NCBI RefSeq assembly: GCF_008632335.1
Contig: NZ_VWXX01000018.1
Span: 1-64,000, forward strand
Length of the DNA: 64,000 nt
Direction of reading: 5' to 3'
From: Thiohalocapsa marina
GTDB taxonomy: Bacteria; Pseudomonadota; Gammaproteobacteria; Chromatiales; Chromatiaceae
In this document: positions 1-8,242 of the stretch, one piece after another
How the letters are laid out: each line of letters begins with the position of its first letter
Numbering within the stretch: position 1 is the stretch's first letter
Position numbers and translations under genes: made by a program
Notes under the pieces: generated by a model
Database searches by the model: none
The model's input: the letters and a program-made list of their open reading frames with translations, nothing else
Told to the model about the DNA's origin: nothing

Positions 1-157
1 AAGTCCGCGTGGCGCTTGGCGAAGGCGATGAACTCGGTGGTGCACACCGGGGTGAAGTCCGCCGGGTGCGAGAACAGCACCAGCCATTTGCCGCGGTAGT
101 CTTCCAGCGTCTTGCGGCCATGGGTGGTCGGGGCATCGAAGGCCGGGGCGGGCTCGT
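1..157 (-). pseudogene. Peroxiredoxin, N-terminal part of a second copy (runs off left edge)
   Basis: Read on the minus strand this encodes the peroxiredoxin segment from EPAPAFDAP through the catalytic PVCTTE motif to KRHAD. It matches 5373-5529 base for base except one position (104). The sequence continues beyond the window, so it may be a full second gene or a fragment. The normal N-terminus is replaced: the frame continues upstream as [11 protein letters not shown]...[11 protein letters not shown], unrelated to the intact copy, and I see no clear start codon or ribosome site. It is therefore a duplicated 5' end joined to foreign sequence, and whether it is expressed cannot be judged here. 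Confidence 0.6.
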
Positions 158-556
158 CCACGTCCTTGTACTTGCCCGCGCCGACGAGCAGGCGCGATTG
201 ATCGTCGCGGCCGCCAATGAAAAAGGTATCTGCAGGAGCACGCCGTTGCGATCGTGCTTCAGCGCGCCGATGACCACGAGCAAGTCCTGCCAGTCCACGC
301 TGTCAGTGCCGACCTTGGCGCGAGAGCGGCCAATTGGCGCTTACGACACTTCTGAACTACATTCATTAGAGGTATGACCTTCCACGGCTGGTCGATCCCT
401 AGTTGGAGTGCAGTCGCAATGACTCGAATCATCGAGGATTCTGCCAAGACGCCAGGTAACCAACCCCGGGATAAGCTGAAGCGATTCAGGTTTCCCTCAG
501 GTACGAGACTCTGGCTTCACCGTAGTTACCCCCAAGGCCCAGCGAGCCATTGCCCA
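158..556. other. Non-coding or decayed stretch left of the PAP2 gene
   Basis: No convincing intact gene. On the minus strand around 240-340 a short protein-like stretch ([18 protein letters not shown]) is visible. It would need a frameshift to join the frame leading into the truncated peroxiredoxin, so a decayed gene of unknown family is the likeliest reading. The plus-strand frame open from 374 to 556 is upstream extension of the PAP2 reading frame and does not look like protein. Confidence 0.35.
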
Positions 557-1258
557 ATGCTTATCCGAATCCTCCTCCTGTGCCTGCTGCTCGTTCCCGC
601 GCAGTCTTTCGCAGACAACCTCCAGCCGCAAACCTGGACCCTCCCCGATAACGCGACCTTTTTGCAGGAGTACCCATTACCCCCAAGTGCCGGTGATCCC
701 TGGGACCGGGCGGATGTGGCCTATAGCATCGCAATACAGGCGGTTGCGACACCTGAGGAGATTGCGAGGGCCAATTTTCGAGCGTTATTTAACGTATTCA
801 CTTTCTCAGAGGTCCTTGGCCCTGATTTTAACCAGCAGCGATTTCCGCTGACCGCAGCCTTTTTCCAGCGGCTCAAGGAGACCATCAATCCGCCTAAGAA
901 TAGGCTTAAAGACACCTTCCAACGTCCGCGGCCGTATATTATTCACCCGCAGCGGATCAAGCCTTTGGTGCTAGCCGAAGCCGGCTATTCCTATCCAAGT
1001 GGCCATGCCACTTGGTCCTGGACCTTCGCGTTGGTCTTGGCAGAGCTCGATCCTGGTCATCGGACTGCCTTCCTGCGGGAGGCCGCCGCTATCGGTATGT
1101 CGCGCGTCCTGGGCGGTATGCACTATGTCTCGGATGTGACGATGTCCCGAGGCCTGGCGGAGTGGATCTTCTCCGAGCTAATGCAGACGCCTAGGTTCCA
1201 AAAGGACTTGGAGGCGTTACGCGCAGCGGAATGGACACCACCACCATCTCGTCCCTGA
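557..1258 (+). CDS. PAP2-family (class A type) acid phosphatase, exported
   Basis: Predicted periplasmic phosphatase of 233 residues. A signal peptide (MLIRILLLCLLLVPAQSFA) opens the protein, which is why the ATG at 557 is preferred over the open frame extending to 374. The three PAP2 signature blocks are present in order: KDTFQRPRPY (KX6RP), YPSGHATW (PSGH) and SRVLGGMHYVSD (SRX5HX3D), with both catalytic histidines. Families of this type hydrolyse phosphomonoesters nonspecifically; the substrate is unknown. It is the first of three plus-strand genes in the AT-richer block between the two peroxiredoxin copies. 91 bases separate it from the transporter gene. Confidence 0.85.
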   Translation: MLIRILLLCLLLVPAQSFADNLQPQTWTLPDNATFLQEYPLPPSAGDPWDRADVAYSIAIQAVATPEEIARANFRALFNVFTFSEVLGPDFNQQRFPLTAAFFQRLKETINPPKNRLKDTFQRPRPYIIHPQRIKPLVLAEAGYSYPSGHATWSWTFALVLAELDPGHRTAFLREAAAIGMSRVLGGMHYVSDVTMSRGLAEWIFSELMQTPRFQKDLEALRAAEWTPPPSRP

Positions 1259-1349
1259 TTCAGACTTTTGTAGCCTGATTCGCGCTGGCATTGATGAGCA
1301 GCCTTATCGGCTTTGCCCAGGCCCATATTCGACAAGAACAACCCCTGAC

Positions 1350-3206
1350 ATGGCCAAGGACACTCACGTCGATATCCTCACCGTCTTATCAGAAGCACCT
1401 GTCCTATCGAGGTGCCAACGTCAGGATATTGCCCGTCTCTTGCCACATGTAGAAGAACGACGCATTGCGTCCAATGGCACGCTCTTCAAGTCGACTCAAC
1501 CGGCCAATACAACCTACCTGATCTGCTCGGGTACCTTGGCTCTGGTGTTCCAGGGTAATGAAGTTGACCACCTTGCATCAGGCTGGGTGGGAGAAGAAGC
1601 GTCGCTTGACATGCGAACCTACCTTGCTGATGCCATCGCAGTGACACCTCTGACCGTTATTGCAATTCCATCAGAGGTGCTTCTTTCCACGATTCCCGAT
1701 ACCCCGGTGATCATCTCCGAGCTTTCATCCTCGCTCATCAAACACTATGCGAAGTCGCCACAGAAAATCGCCGTAGACTCGCCCGAAAAGCAGAAAAAAA
1801 AGCCCGTTCCGCTGATGAGGCCGGTCGGCTGGCTGGCCGCCCTGCTTGTCGCTCCTATCGTGTACTACTACGGCTCCACTACGGGCTACGACTCGCGAGC
1901 AGTTGATTTTCTGGCCGTTTTCTCAATTACAACTATCATGTGGATATTCAGGCTCTTGCCTGAATTCATCCCAGCCATCTTTCTGGTCTTGGCTTCCGTC
2001 ATTCTTGGGGTTGTACCTACAAAGACGGCACTATCCGGCTTTGTTTCGGGCAGCTTTTTCATGGCAATGAGCGTATTTGCCATCGGCGCGGTCCTCGTGC
2101 GGTCGGGACTGACCTACCGCATTGCCCTGTGGCTGCTCAAGCGCTCACCGGAATCCCAGATTGGTTACCAGACCTCGATGCTGTTGCTCGGCATCTCTCT
2201 CACCCCCCTGCTTCCTTCCGCGAATGCCCGTGTGACCCTGACGCTGCCTCTGCTCAGGGATATCATTCAGTCGGTCCGCTATAAGCCGGGTGAGAGGCCC
2301 GCGACAGGGCTGGCCGCGGCGAGCTTCGCCGGCGCGGCCATCTTCTCTCCGCTCTTCATGACCAGCAAGTCCATCAATTTTGCGGTCTATGGCCTCTTCC
2401 CGGCCCAGGTCCAATATCAATTCAGCTGGGGCTATTGGACCATGGCGGCCGCTGTTGCCGGCTTGGTGCTGCTGCTTTTCCATTTCAGCCTGTCTTGGCT
2501 ATTGTTCCACAACCACGACCGGCCCAGCCTCGACAGCGAACGTCTGCAGTCGCAGCTCAGCATCATGGGGCCGATCAGCCGCGACGAGTGGATCGCTCTG
2601 GGCGCCCTGGGACTCTTCCTCCTGGGCGTGTTGACCACATCGCTGCATCAGATCCCTCCTCCCTGGATCGGCATGTCGGTATTCTTTATCTTGCTTGCAC
2701 TCGGACTCTTGACCAATACAAATGTCCGCAGGGATATCAACTGGCCCTTTCTGCTGCTGCTGGCAGGTATGATCAGCATCGTGCAAACGATGAATTATCT
2801 TGGATTAGATAACGTCGTTGCACACAAGCTGGAATGGCTCGGCGTCTATATGCGCGAGAGCATCTACCAGTTCCTGCTCTTGGCGTCGCTGACCATCTTT
2901 ATGATTCGGCTAATCGTTCCCAACAACGCTACTATTATTCTTGTGTGTAGTATTTTCTTACCTATTGCGGCAACCCAAGGCGTCAATGCTTGGGTCATCG
3001 CCTTCTTAGTACTGGTCATTAGTGATGGCTGGTTCATGAGTTACCAGTCGACCTACTATCTGGCCTTCCGTGACGGAGCAGAAGAAGGCGGAGAAGGACT
3101 ATACGACAAACGGAGGATGCTGATTTACAACGCACTCATGAATCTGGGGCGAGTCGCCGCCATCATGGCCTCTGTTCCCTACTGGCAAGGCATGCACTTG
3201 CTATGA
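1350..3206 (+). CDS. Cyclic-nucleotide-binding domain fused to SLC13/DASS-type transporter
   Basis: A 618-residue membrane protein. Residues about 15-130 look like a cNMP-binding (Crp-like) beta-roll: LFKSTQPANTTYLICSGTL followed by GWVGEEASLD. A basic linker (KQKKKP near residue 150) follows, then about ten hydrophobic segments of the divalent-anion:sodium symporter type, with the characteristic Asn-rich re-entrant turns PSANARVTLTLP and PNNATIILV. Family members carry dicarboxylates, citrate or sulfate; the substrate here is not determinable. The sensory domain would sit in the cytoplasm and could gate transport, which is an inference. Its stop overlaps the start of the next gene (ATGA at 3203-3206), so the two are translationally coupled. 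Base composition is visibly AT-richer than the flanking chromosome. Confidence 0.75.
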   Translation: MAKDTHVDILTVLSEAPVLSRCQRQDIARLLPHVEERRIASNGTLFKSTQPANTTYLICSGTLALVFQGNEVDHLASGWVGEEASLDMRTYLADAIAVTPLTVIAIPSEVLLSTIPDTPVIISELSSSLIKHYAKSPQKIAVDSPEKQKKKPVPLMRPVGWLAALLVAPIVYYYGSTTGYDSRAVDFLAVFSITTIMWIFRLLPEFIPAIFLVLASVILGVVPTKTALSGFVSGSFFMAMSVFAIGAVLVRSGLTYRIALWLLKRSPESQIGYQTSMLLLGISLTPLLPSANARVTLTLPLLRDIIQSVRYKPGERPATGLAAASFAGAAIFSPLFMTSKSINFAVYGLFPAQVQYQFSWGYWTMAAAVAGLVLLLFHFSLSWLLFHNHDRPSLDSERLQSQLSIMGPISRDEWIALGALGLFLLGVLTTSLHQIPPPWIGMSVFFILLALGLLTNTNVRRDINWPFLLLLAGMISIVQTMNYLGLDNVVAHKLEWLGVYMRESIYQFLLLASLTIFMIRLIVPNNATIILVCSIFLPIAATQGVNAWVIAFLVLVISDGWFMSYQSTYYLAFRDGAEEGGEGLYDKRRMLIYNALMNLGRVAAIMASVPYWQGMHLL

Positions 3207-4228
3207 ATATCAGCGCACTGGATAAGACCCTTTCGATTATCTTCCTGCTTCTTGTGAGCATGTTCCTCGTCTACAAGGCAGTAGAGCGCCCCCGAGTGCT
3301 AGTCTTGCACAGTTATGCCACCGATTTCAGCTGGGTCAAGGATATCAATACGGGAATTGATAGGGCCTTGGGAGACAGGCCGTACAATATACGACACTTC
3401 TACATGGATACCAAGAAACATCCTAGCCTGGAATTCAGGAGAGAAGCCGGCAGCGCGGCGAGAGATCTCATTCACCAGTGGAAACCTTCCGTTATTCTTG
3501 CAGTCGATGACAACGCTCAGGAGTTTGTCGGTCGATATTTCGTTAATCATCCCGATATCGATATTGTCTATGCCGGCGTCAATGCTGATCTTGCGCGCTA
3601 TGACTACCATCAGGCAGACAACGTCGGTGGCATAGGCGAAGTCATCCCATGGGCCGTGACCAAAGAAGTACTGGCGTCGCTAGGGAACGAAGAAAACCGC
3701 CTGCTACACCTCTCCGATGACTCGGATACATCGCACTATGTCCATGATTCCATACAAGGTTTTGATTGGCAGCCGTTCAAGCTTGTTGGATCAAAAAATA
3801 TCGATGATTTTGATGCCTGGAAGGCCGCCGTTGTAGAGTCCAACACCAAGGCTGACTGGTTGCTTATTACCCACTATCATACGATCAAGGATCCGCAAGA
3901 TCCCAACAAGGTCGTCAATCCTGCTACCGTAGTCGAATGGACCAAAGAGCACTCTGATCTGCCCATGCTCGGATTCTGGCGATTTTTCATCGAAGATGGC
4001 GGGATGATGGCCGTTGGGCTCTCCCCTTTCGAACAAGGGGAAGAGGCTGGCCACATGGTTACCGACATCATCGAGAAGGGACTACAGGCAGGGAGCATAG
4101 GGCATAAGCAGAATCGCCTGTACTTGATGTACATACGAAAAACTGATTTCCACAAGCGACTGAAGGGAAAGGAAATACCCCTTGAGATCGAAGCCTTTGC
4201 CGATGCAGTGGATGGCGCCTACGACTAA
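3203..4228 (+). CDS. Membrane-anchored periplasmic binding protein (COG2984/DUF534-like)
   Basis: 341 residues. An uncleaved N-terminal helix (residues about 8-25, SIIFLLLVSMFLVYKAVE) is followed by a type-1 periplasmic-binding fold: VLVLHSYATDFSWVKDINTG, then KPSVILAVDDNAQEF, IVYAGVN, and LSPFEQGEEAGHMVTDII. This resembles the ABC-type TrpX/YtrX substrate-binding family, but no ABC permease or ATPase gene is nearby. Coupling to the CNB-SLC13 gene suggests it works with that carrier or senses its substrate outside the membrane (inference). The family assignment is fair; the ligand is unknown. Confidence 0.7.
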   Translation: MNISALDKTLSIIFLLLVSMFLVYKAVERPRVLVLHSYATDFSWVKDINTGIDRALGDRPYNIRHFYMDTKKHPSLEFRREAGSAARDLIHQWKPSVILAVDDNAQEFVGRYFVNHPDIDIVYAGVNADLARYDYHQADNVGGIGEVIPWAVTKEVLASLGNEENRLLHLSDDSDTSHYVHDSIQGFDWQPFKLVGSKNIDDFDAWKAAVVESNTKADWLLITHYHTIKDPQDPNKVVNPATVVEWTKEHSDLPMLGFWRFFIEDGGMMAVGLSPFEQGEEAGHMVTDIIEKGLQAGSIGHKQNRLYLMYIRKTDFHKRLKGKEIPLEIEAFADAVDGAYD

Positions 4229-4442
4229 TAGGCTCTCCTGGCTCGGGAACGCAGTGACCAGTTACCTCTGATCAATATATTTCTCGATCTGTTCTTCCTG
4301 CCGCAGGAATGTCCGCGATTGTTCTGTCTCGGTTCATTGCGATAGACCACGCGGCAGGAAACACTTGGCTCGTCAGCGCCCTCCTTTCTCCCGGGCCCTT
4401 TCGACGCATTGGCACTTCTATCCATAGCACGGAGTCCGAAGC

Positions 4443-4650
4443 ATGACTGAAATTAACAGCCAGTATGCCTTTCAATAGGCCCTTGCCAATCTCTCCGTCA
4501 AGAAGCAGCGATGTATTGCTGCATGGCAAGAACATGCGCCGGCATCAAACACGACGAGGAGGCCCCAAAGCTGACGCAACCCCAAGAGATGCTGGCTTAG
4601 GAGATTCAGGAGCAGCACAGGCTGCTGTCTCAGTTCCTGAGCCAGGATTG
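4443..4650 (+). pseudogene. Remnant of a small helical protein with two amber codons and a frameshift
   Basis: After a GGAG ribosome site, ATG 4443 opens MTEINSQYAFQ, then TAG, then ALANLSVKKQRCIAAWQEHA. The reading continues after a one-base shift as EEAPKLTQPQEMLA, TAG, EIQEQHRLLSQFLSQD and a normal TGA. Both ambers stand where a CAG glutamine codon would make sense, so C-to-T decay is likely. The reconstructed product would be about 70 residues, helical and Gln/Ala-rich, loosely phasin-like. Function unknown. Confidence 0.4.
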
Positions 4651-4708
4651 AACAGCCGAAGCGTCTGGTTGCGATCACTGAGGATGGCGTGGCTTCCGGC
4701 CCCGCACG

Positions 4709-4735
4709 GGAAGCGCCGAATAAGTCAGCGCTTCC
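4709..4735. repeat. REP-like palindrome, copy A
   Basis: Stem GGAAGCGC / GCGCTTCC around a CGAATAAGTCA loop, preceded by the conserved GGCCCCGCACG. The same module recurs at 6466-6493, 16368-16394 and 51850-51876, always beyond a gene's 3' end. Copy A retains only the right half of the longer element seen in the other copies. Confidence 0.75.
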
Positions 4736-4921
4736 TCAGCGGACGGCATCGCGCGAGGATCCGCACAAGGCAGGTCTGGTCGTCGCCGACAGAGCGATGG
4801 AGTCATCCCGATGCGTGTCGTGCAACAGACCGACAGCCGCGTTAAGAGGCGGTTGGCAAGGCGGCCCGCGGGGCGCCTGCCCCACGGCCGCGATGCCATC
4901 AGACCTGACAGGGAGGGCCTA

Positions 4922-5572
4922 TCAGAGTGCCTTCTTGCAGAAGTACCAGTCGGAGCACTCATAGCCCTCGCCCATGCGGGCTTCGGCCTGCTCGGCGGTG
5001 GCCGGCGGCGGCACGATGACCTTGTCGCCCGGCTGCCAGGCCTCGGGGGTGGCGACACCGTGCGCGTCGGAGGTCTGCAGCGCCTTGACCAGACGCACGA
5101 ACTCGTCGATCGAGCGGCCATTGCTCATGGGGTAGTAGACCATGGCGCGCAGCACGCCCTCGGGGTCGATGATGAAGGTGGCGCGCACCGCCGAGGTGTC
5201 GCTGGCACCGGGCTGGATCATGCCGTAGGCCCGGGCCACCTGCATCGACAGGTCGGCGATGATCGGGAAGCCGATCTCGACGCCGAACTTCTCCTTGATG
5301 TTGCGCTCCCAGGCGATGTGGGAGAAGTTGCTGTCGATGGACAGGCCGAGCAGCTCGCAGTTGATCGCCTGGAAGTCCGCGTGGCGCTTGGCGAAGGCGA
5401 TGAACTCGGTGGTGCACACCGGGGTGAAGTCCGCCGGGTGCGAGAACAGCACCAGCCATTTGCCGCGGTAGTCTTGCAGCGTCTTGCGGCCATGGGTGGT
5501 CGGGGCATCGAAGGCCGGGGCGGGCTCGTTCAGGCGCGGCATGGCGGGTGCGGTGGCTTGGGTCTCGGTCAT
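4922..5572 (-). CDS. Peroxiredoxin (AhpC/TSA, Prx6-like)
   Basis: A 216-residue thiol peroxidase that would reduce H2O2 and organic peroxides in the cytoplasm. The peroxidatic Cys53 lies in DFTPVCTTE; the length and C-terminal extension (KVIVPPPATAEQAEAR) match the Prx6-type long peroxiredoxins. Cys206 and Cys212 (ECSDWYFCKKAL) lie at the extreme C-terminus and could resolve the sulfenic acid. Single gene; upstream lies a 15-bp palindrome (5602-5616) that could be a regulator site. Its 5' 157 bases are duplicated at the left edge of the window. Confidence 0.93.
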   Translation of the reverse strand: MTETQATAPAMPRLNEPAPAFDAPTTHGRKTLQDYRGKWLVLFSHPADFTPVCTTEFIAFAKRHADFQAINCELLGLSIDSNFSHIAWERNIKEKFGVEIGFPIIADLSMQVARAYGMIQPGASDTSAVRATFIIDPEGVLRAMVYYPMSNGRSIDEFVRLVKALQTSDAHGVATPEAWQPGDKVIVPPPATAEQAEARMGEGYECSDWYFCKKAL

Positions 5573-5601
5573 GGGTACAGCTCCGTAAGCGGTTGTTGAC
5601 G

Positions 5602-5616
5602 GTGCTCGTCGAGCAC
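5602..5616. promoter_or_regulatory. 15-bp palindrome between peroxiredoxin and GDT1-type gene
   Basis: GTGCTCG-T-CGAGCAC, a perfect inverted repeat 30 bases upstream of the peroxiredoxin start. A TATAAT hexamer facing the other gene lies at 5648-5653, without a convincing -35. Either could be a control element of this divergent region; no known regulator motif was recognised. Confidence 0.3.
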
Positions 5617-5828
5617 GGGTTCAGAATACGCATGCCACTTGTGCGGGTATAATCGTTTGGTCGGATGCAAGTCATCGTCGGTGACTATTGCTTTTTATCA
5701 ATCGATAGGCGGCGGCAGCGGCCGCCCCGGTCCAGTCGTGTCCGATTGATTGCCAGCCGAGTCACGCGCCAGCCCGCCGTTCGTTGCCGCTCGGCAGGAA
5801 ACCTCGTTGCACAAGACAGAAGGGCACC

Positions 5829-6431
5829 ATGGATCCCGTCGTTTCCTCCTCCGTCCTCGGCGTTTCGAGCGCCATCGTCACCACCTTCGGCCTGGTGTTT
5901 CTTGCGGAGATCGGCGACAAGAGCCAGCTCGTCTGCATGGCCCTGGCCGCCAAGCACCGTTACAGGCCTGTGCTCTGGGGGGCGCTTGCCGCCTTCGCGG
6001 TGCTCAACCTGCTCGCCGTCGTCTTCGGCGCCACGCTGGCGCATTGGGTCCCAGAGCGGCTGCTCGCTTTCGGCATTGCCGTCCTCTTCGGGGTCTTTGG
6101 GGTGCTGTCGCTGCGCGCCGAGGCGCAGGACGATTGCGAGGAGATCCGCGTACGCAGTGGGCGCGGCCTCTTTGCCACCACCTTCCTGATGCTCTTCTTG
6201 GCGGAGATGGGTGACAAGACCCAGCTCGCGGTCGGCGGCATGGCCGCCACCCTGCCGGCAGTGCCCGTGTGGATCGGCGCGACCCTGGCGCTTGGCACGA
6301 CCTCGGCGCTCGGCGTCTTGGTCGGCACCACACTGCTCCGGCGGATTCCGCTGCATCGGCTGCATCAATTGAGCGGGATCTTCTTCCTGATCCTCGCCGC
6401 GTTCGCCCTGGCAAAGGCGGCTGGTCTCTAG
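5829..6431 (+). CDS. GDT1/UPF0016 family cation exporter (MneA-like)
   Basis: A 200-residue inner-membrane protein with six hydrophobic segments and the two family signatures ExGDK(S/T): FLAEIGDKSQL (Glu27, Asp30) and FLAEMGDKTQL. Characterised members export Mn2+ or exchange Ca2+/Mn2+ for protons, so manganese homeostasis is the likely role. The ATG at 5829 gives the normal length; the frame is open upstream to 5784 but that extension (MPLGRKPRCTRQKGT) is not family-like. A recognisable yybP-ykoY manganese riboswitch was not seen upstream. Confidence 0.88.
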   Translation: MDPVVSSSVLGVSSAIVTTFGLVFLAEIGDKSQLVCMALAAKHRYRPVLWGALAAFAVLNLLAVVFGATLAHWVPERLLAFGIAVLFGVFGVLSLRAEAQDDCEEIRVRSGRGLFATTFLMLFLAEMGDKTQLAVGGMAATLPAVPVWIGATLALGTTSALGVLVGTTLLRRIPLHRLHQLSGIFFLILAAFALAKAAGL

Positions 6432-6493
6432 GGAGATGCTGATTTCTTGGCCTCCTGCCCCGCACGGAAAATGCTGAATAAATCAGCGTTTCC
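6431..6493. repeat. REP-like palindrome, copy B
   Basis: Begins GGGAGATGCTGATTT just after the GDT1-type stop codon and ends in the stem GGAAAATGCTGA-ATAAA-TCAGCGTTTCC (6466-6493). The left GCTGATTT can also pair with the right AAATCAGC. It sits between convergent genes and may serve as a transcription barrier. Confidence 0.7.
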
Positions 6494-6594
6494 CGAGGAG
6501 GGCGCTCGACCGCAGTCCAAGCGCCCATGCTGCCAAGCGGCATAGCCGCTGGATGCAAGAAGCTGCATGGCCCTGGGTCGCAGGATGCGTTTGC

Positions 6595-7512
6595 CTAAAG
6601 CGCCGCCTGCAGCATCTCCAGAAAGGCGCGGGTCTTGGCGGGCAGCAGGCGGCGGCCCGGGAAGACGGCCCAGGCGGTCTGGGCGGGCAGTGACCAGTCG
6701 GGCAGCACGCGACGCAGCTCGCCACGGGTCAGCTGGGGCGCGGCGAACTGATCGGGCAGCGCCGCGATGCCGGCGCCGGCGCGGGCCAGGCGCAGCAGCA
6801 GTTCTGGAGAATTGGCCTGGATGGGCGCGGGCGAGTGCTCGTGGTGGGTCTGCTCGCCGGCGCTCAGTTGCCAATGGCCGGTGGCGCCCTCGTCCAGCAG
6901 ACGCAGACACCGATGCTGCTTCAGATCCTCGGGAGATCGCGGTGTGCCATGTTCGGCCAGGTAGTCGGGGGCGGCATAGAGCCCCCAGGTGAAGCGCCTC
7001 AGCCGTCGGGCGGCGAGCAGGCTGTCGTCGGGCAGATCGCCGAAGCGGATGGCCAGATCGACCCGCTCGCCGAGCAGGTCGACCCGCCGTGGCGACAGGT
7101 CGATCTCCAGCATCACCGCCGGGTGCAGCGCGCTGAAGGCGGCGAACAGATCACCAAGCAGCAGGTTGGCGAAGTCGCTCGGCATCGAGACACGCAGACG
7201 ACCGCTGGGCTGGGCGCGGCGACTCTCCGCCAGGGTGCGGGCCAGCTCGACCTCCTCGGCCAGCGCACGGCCGTGCTCGAGCATGGCCTCGCCGAATTCC
7301 GTCAGGGTCAGCCGGCGCGTGGTGCGCAACATCAGCCGTTCGCCCAGGCGCTCTTCCAGCAGGCTGATCCGGCGCGACACGCTGGACTTGGGCAGGCCGA
7401 GCTGCTCGGCGGCGGCGGTGAAGCTGCCGGCATCGGCCACACGGGCGAAGATCAGCAGGTCGTTGGGATCCAGTTGTTCTGGATTTGGGTGTTTAGGGGG
7501 TGATTGTTCCAT
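6595..7512 (-). CDS. LysR-family transcriptional regulator
   Basis: About 305 residues. The N-terminal winged helix-turn-helix is clear (DLLIFARVADAGSFTAAAEQ followed by LGLPKSSVSRRI), and the C-terminal half is a LysR co-inducer domain. The ATG at 7512 (MEQSPP) is preferred to one 7 codons upstream because an inverted repeat overlaps this spot. It is divergent from azoR with 119 bases between starts, the standard arrangement for a regulator of the azoR-pirin-RND operon. The effector is unknown; quinones or electrophiles are plausible given the targets. Confidence 0.9.
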   Translation of the reverse strand: MEQSPPKHPNPEQLDPNDLLIFARVADAGSFTAAAEQLGLPKSSVSRRISLLEERLGERLMLRTTRRLTLTEFGEAMLEHGRALAEEVELARTLAESRRAQPSGRLRVSMPSDFANLLLGDLFAAFSALHPAVMLEIDLSPRRVDLLGERVDLAIRFGDLPDDSLLAARRLRRFTWGLYAAPDYLAEHGTPRSPEDLKQHRCLRLLDEGATGHWQLSAGEQTHHEHSPAPIQANSPELLLRLARAGAGIAALPDQFAAPQLTRGELRRVLPDWSLPAQTAWAVFPGRRLLPAKTRAFLEMLQAAL

Positions 7513-7525
7513 TGGTCGAACAATC
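7502..7525. promoter_or_regulatory. Palindromic site, likely LysR operator
   Basis: Perfect inverted repeat GATTGTTC-8 bases-GAACAATC covering the start codon of the LysR gene, in the divergent region before azoR. LysR regulators bind such interrupted palindromes and usually repress themselves; the position fits autoregulation. Assignment to this regulator is inferred from position only. Confidence 0.5.
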
Positions 7526-7631
7526 TGACCCAAAAAGGGGGCTTAATCAAGCCTGGCAAACCGATTAGTCTGTTCGCATCCGGTCCGGGCAACCATCCGG
7601 ATCCCAAACAGCAAACAACAGGCCAGACCCC

Positions 7632-8231
7632 ATGAACATCCTCCAGATCAACGGCAGCGCCCGCAGCCAGGGCGCCCATTCGACCCAGATCGCTGACAAG
7701 ATCGTCGCCCAATTGCGCGCCAAACACCCAGAGGCGGTGGTCACCCGGCATGACCTGGCCAGCGCGCCGCATCCGGCGCTGGATCAGGCCGCGCTCGATG
7801 CCCTCTTCACGCCGGCTGAGTCGCGCACGCCGGAGCAGGTCGCGCGCGTGGCCCTGGATGATGCCCGCATCGCCGAGGTGCAGGCCGCAGACGTCATCGT
7901 CCTGGGCGTGCCCATGTACAACTTCGGCATTTCCAGTCAGCTGAAGAACTGGATCGATGCCATCGCCCGGGCCGGCGTCACCTTTCGCTATACCGACACC
8001 GGCCCCGAGGGCCTGCTGACGGGCAAGCGCCTCTACGCCGCCTGCGCCCGCGGCGGTCGCTACCGCGGCACAGCTGCCGACACCCAGACGCCCTATCTGG
8101 AGACCTACTTCCGTTTCCTCGGCATCACGGATCTGCACTTCGCCTATGCCGAGGGCATGAACCTGGGTGACGCCGCTGTCGAGCAGGGGCTGGCGGAGGC
8201 CGAGGCCGACATCGCCGCCATGCCCTTCTGA
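7632..8231 (+). CDS. azoR: FMN-dependent NADH:quinone reductase / azoreductase
   Basis: 199 residues, the usual length for AzoR. Flavodoxin-like fold with [13 protein letters not shown] for the FMN phosphate and [20 protein letters not shown], the family's FMN-contact signature, then the GGRYRG loop. AzoR performs two-electron reduction of quinones and azo compounds with NADH, giving protection from electrophilic quinones. First gene of a plus-strand run (azoR, pirin, RND adaptor, RND pump) divergent from a LysR regulator. Confidence 0.93.
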   Translation: MNILQINGSARSQGAHSTQIADKIVAQLRAKHPEAVVTRHDLASAPHPALDQAALDALFTPAESRTPEQVARVALDDARIAEVQAADVIVLGVPMYNFGISSQLKNWIDAIARAGVTFRYTDTGPEGLLTGKRLYAACARGGRYRGTAADTQTPYLETYFRFLGITDLHFAYAEGMNLGDAAVEQGLAEAEADIAAMPF

Positions 8232-8242
8232 GGAAACCGGCC

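Larger units (their letters stand above)
4229..4921. other. Gene-poor stretch at the right end of the AT-richer block
   Basis: Contains no intact gene. It holds a 15-bp palindrome (TTCCTGC-C-GCAGGAA, 4295-4309), a broken small gene (4443-4650) and the first copy of the dispersed palindromic repeat (4709-4735). It ends at the 3' end of the peroxiredoxin gene. Confidence 0.5.

Noticed and set aside
5573-5828. yybP-ykoY manganese riboswitch before the GDT1-type gene
   Set aside because: The conserved riboswitch core could not be recognised in the leader.
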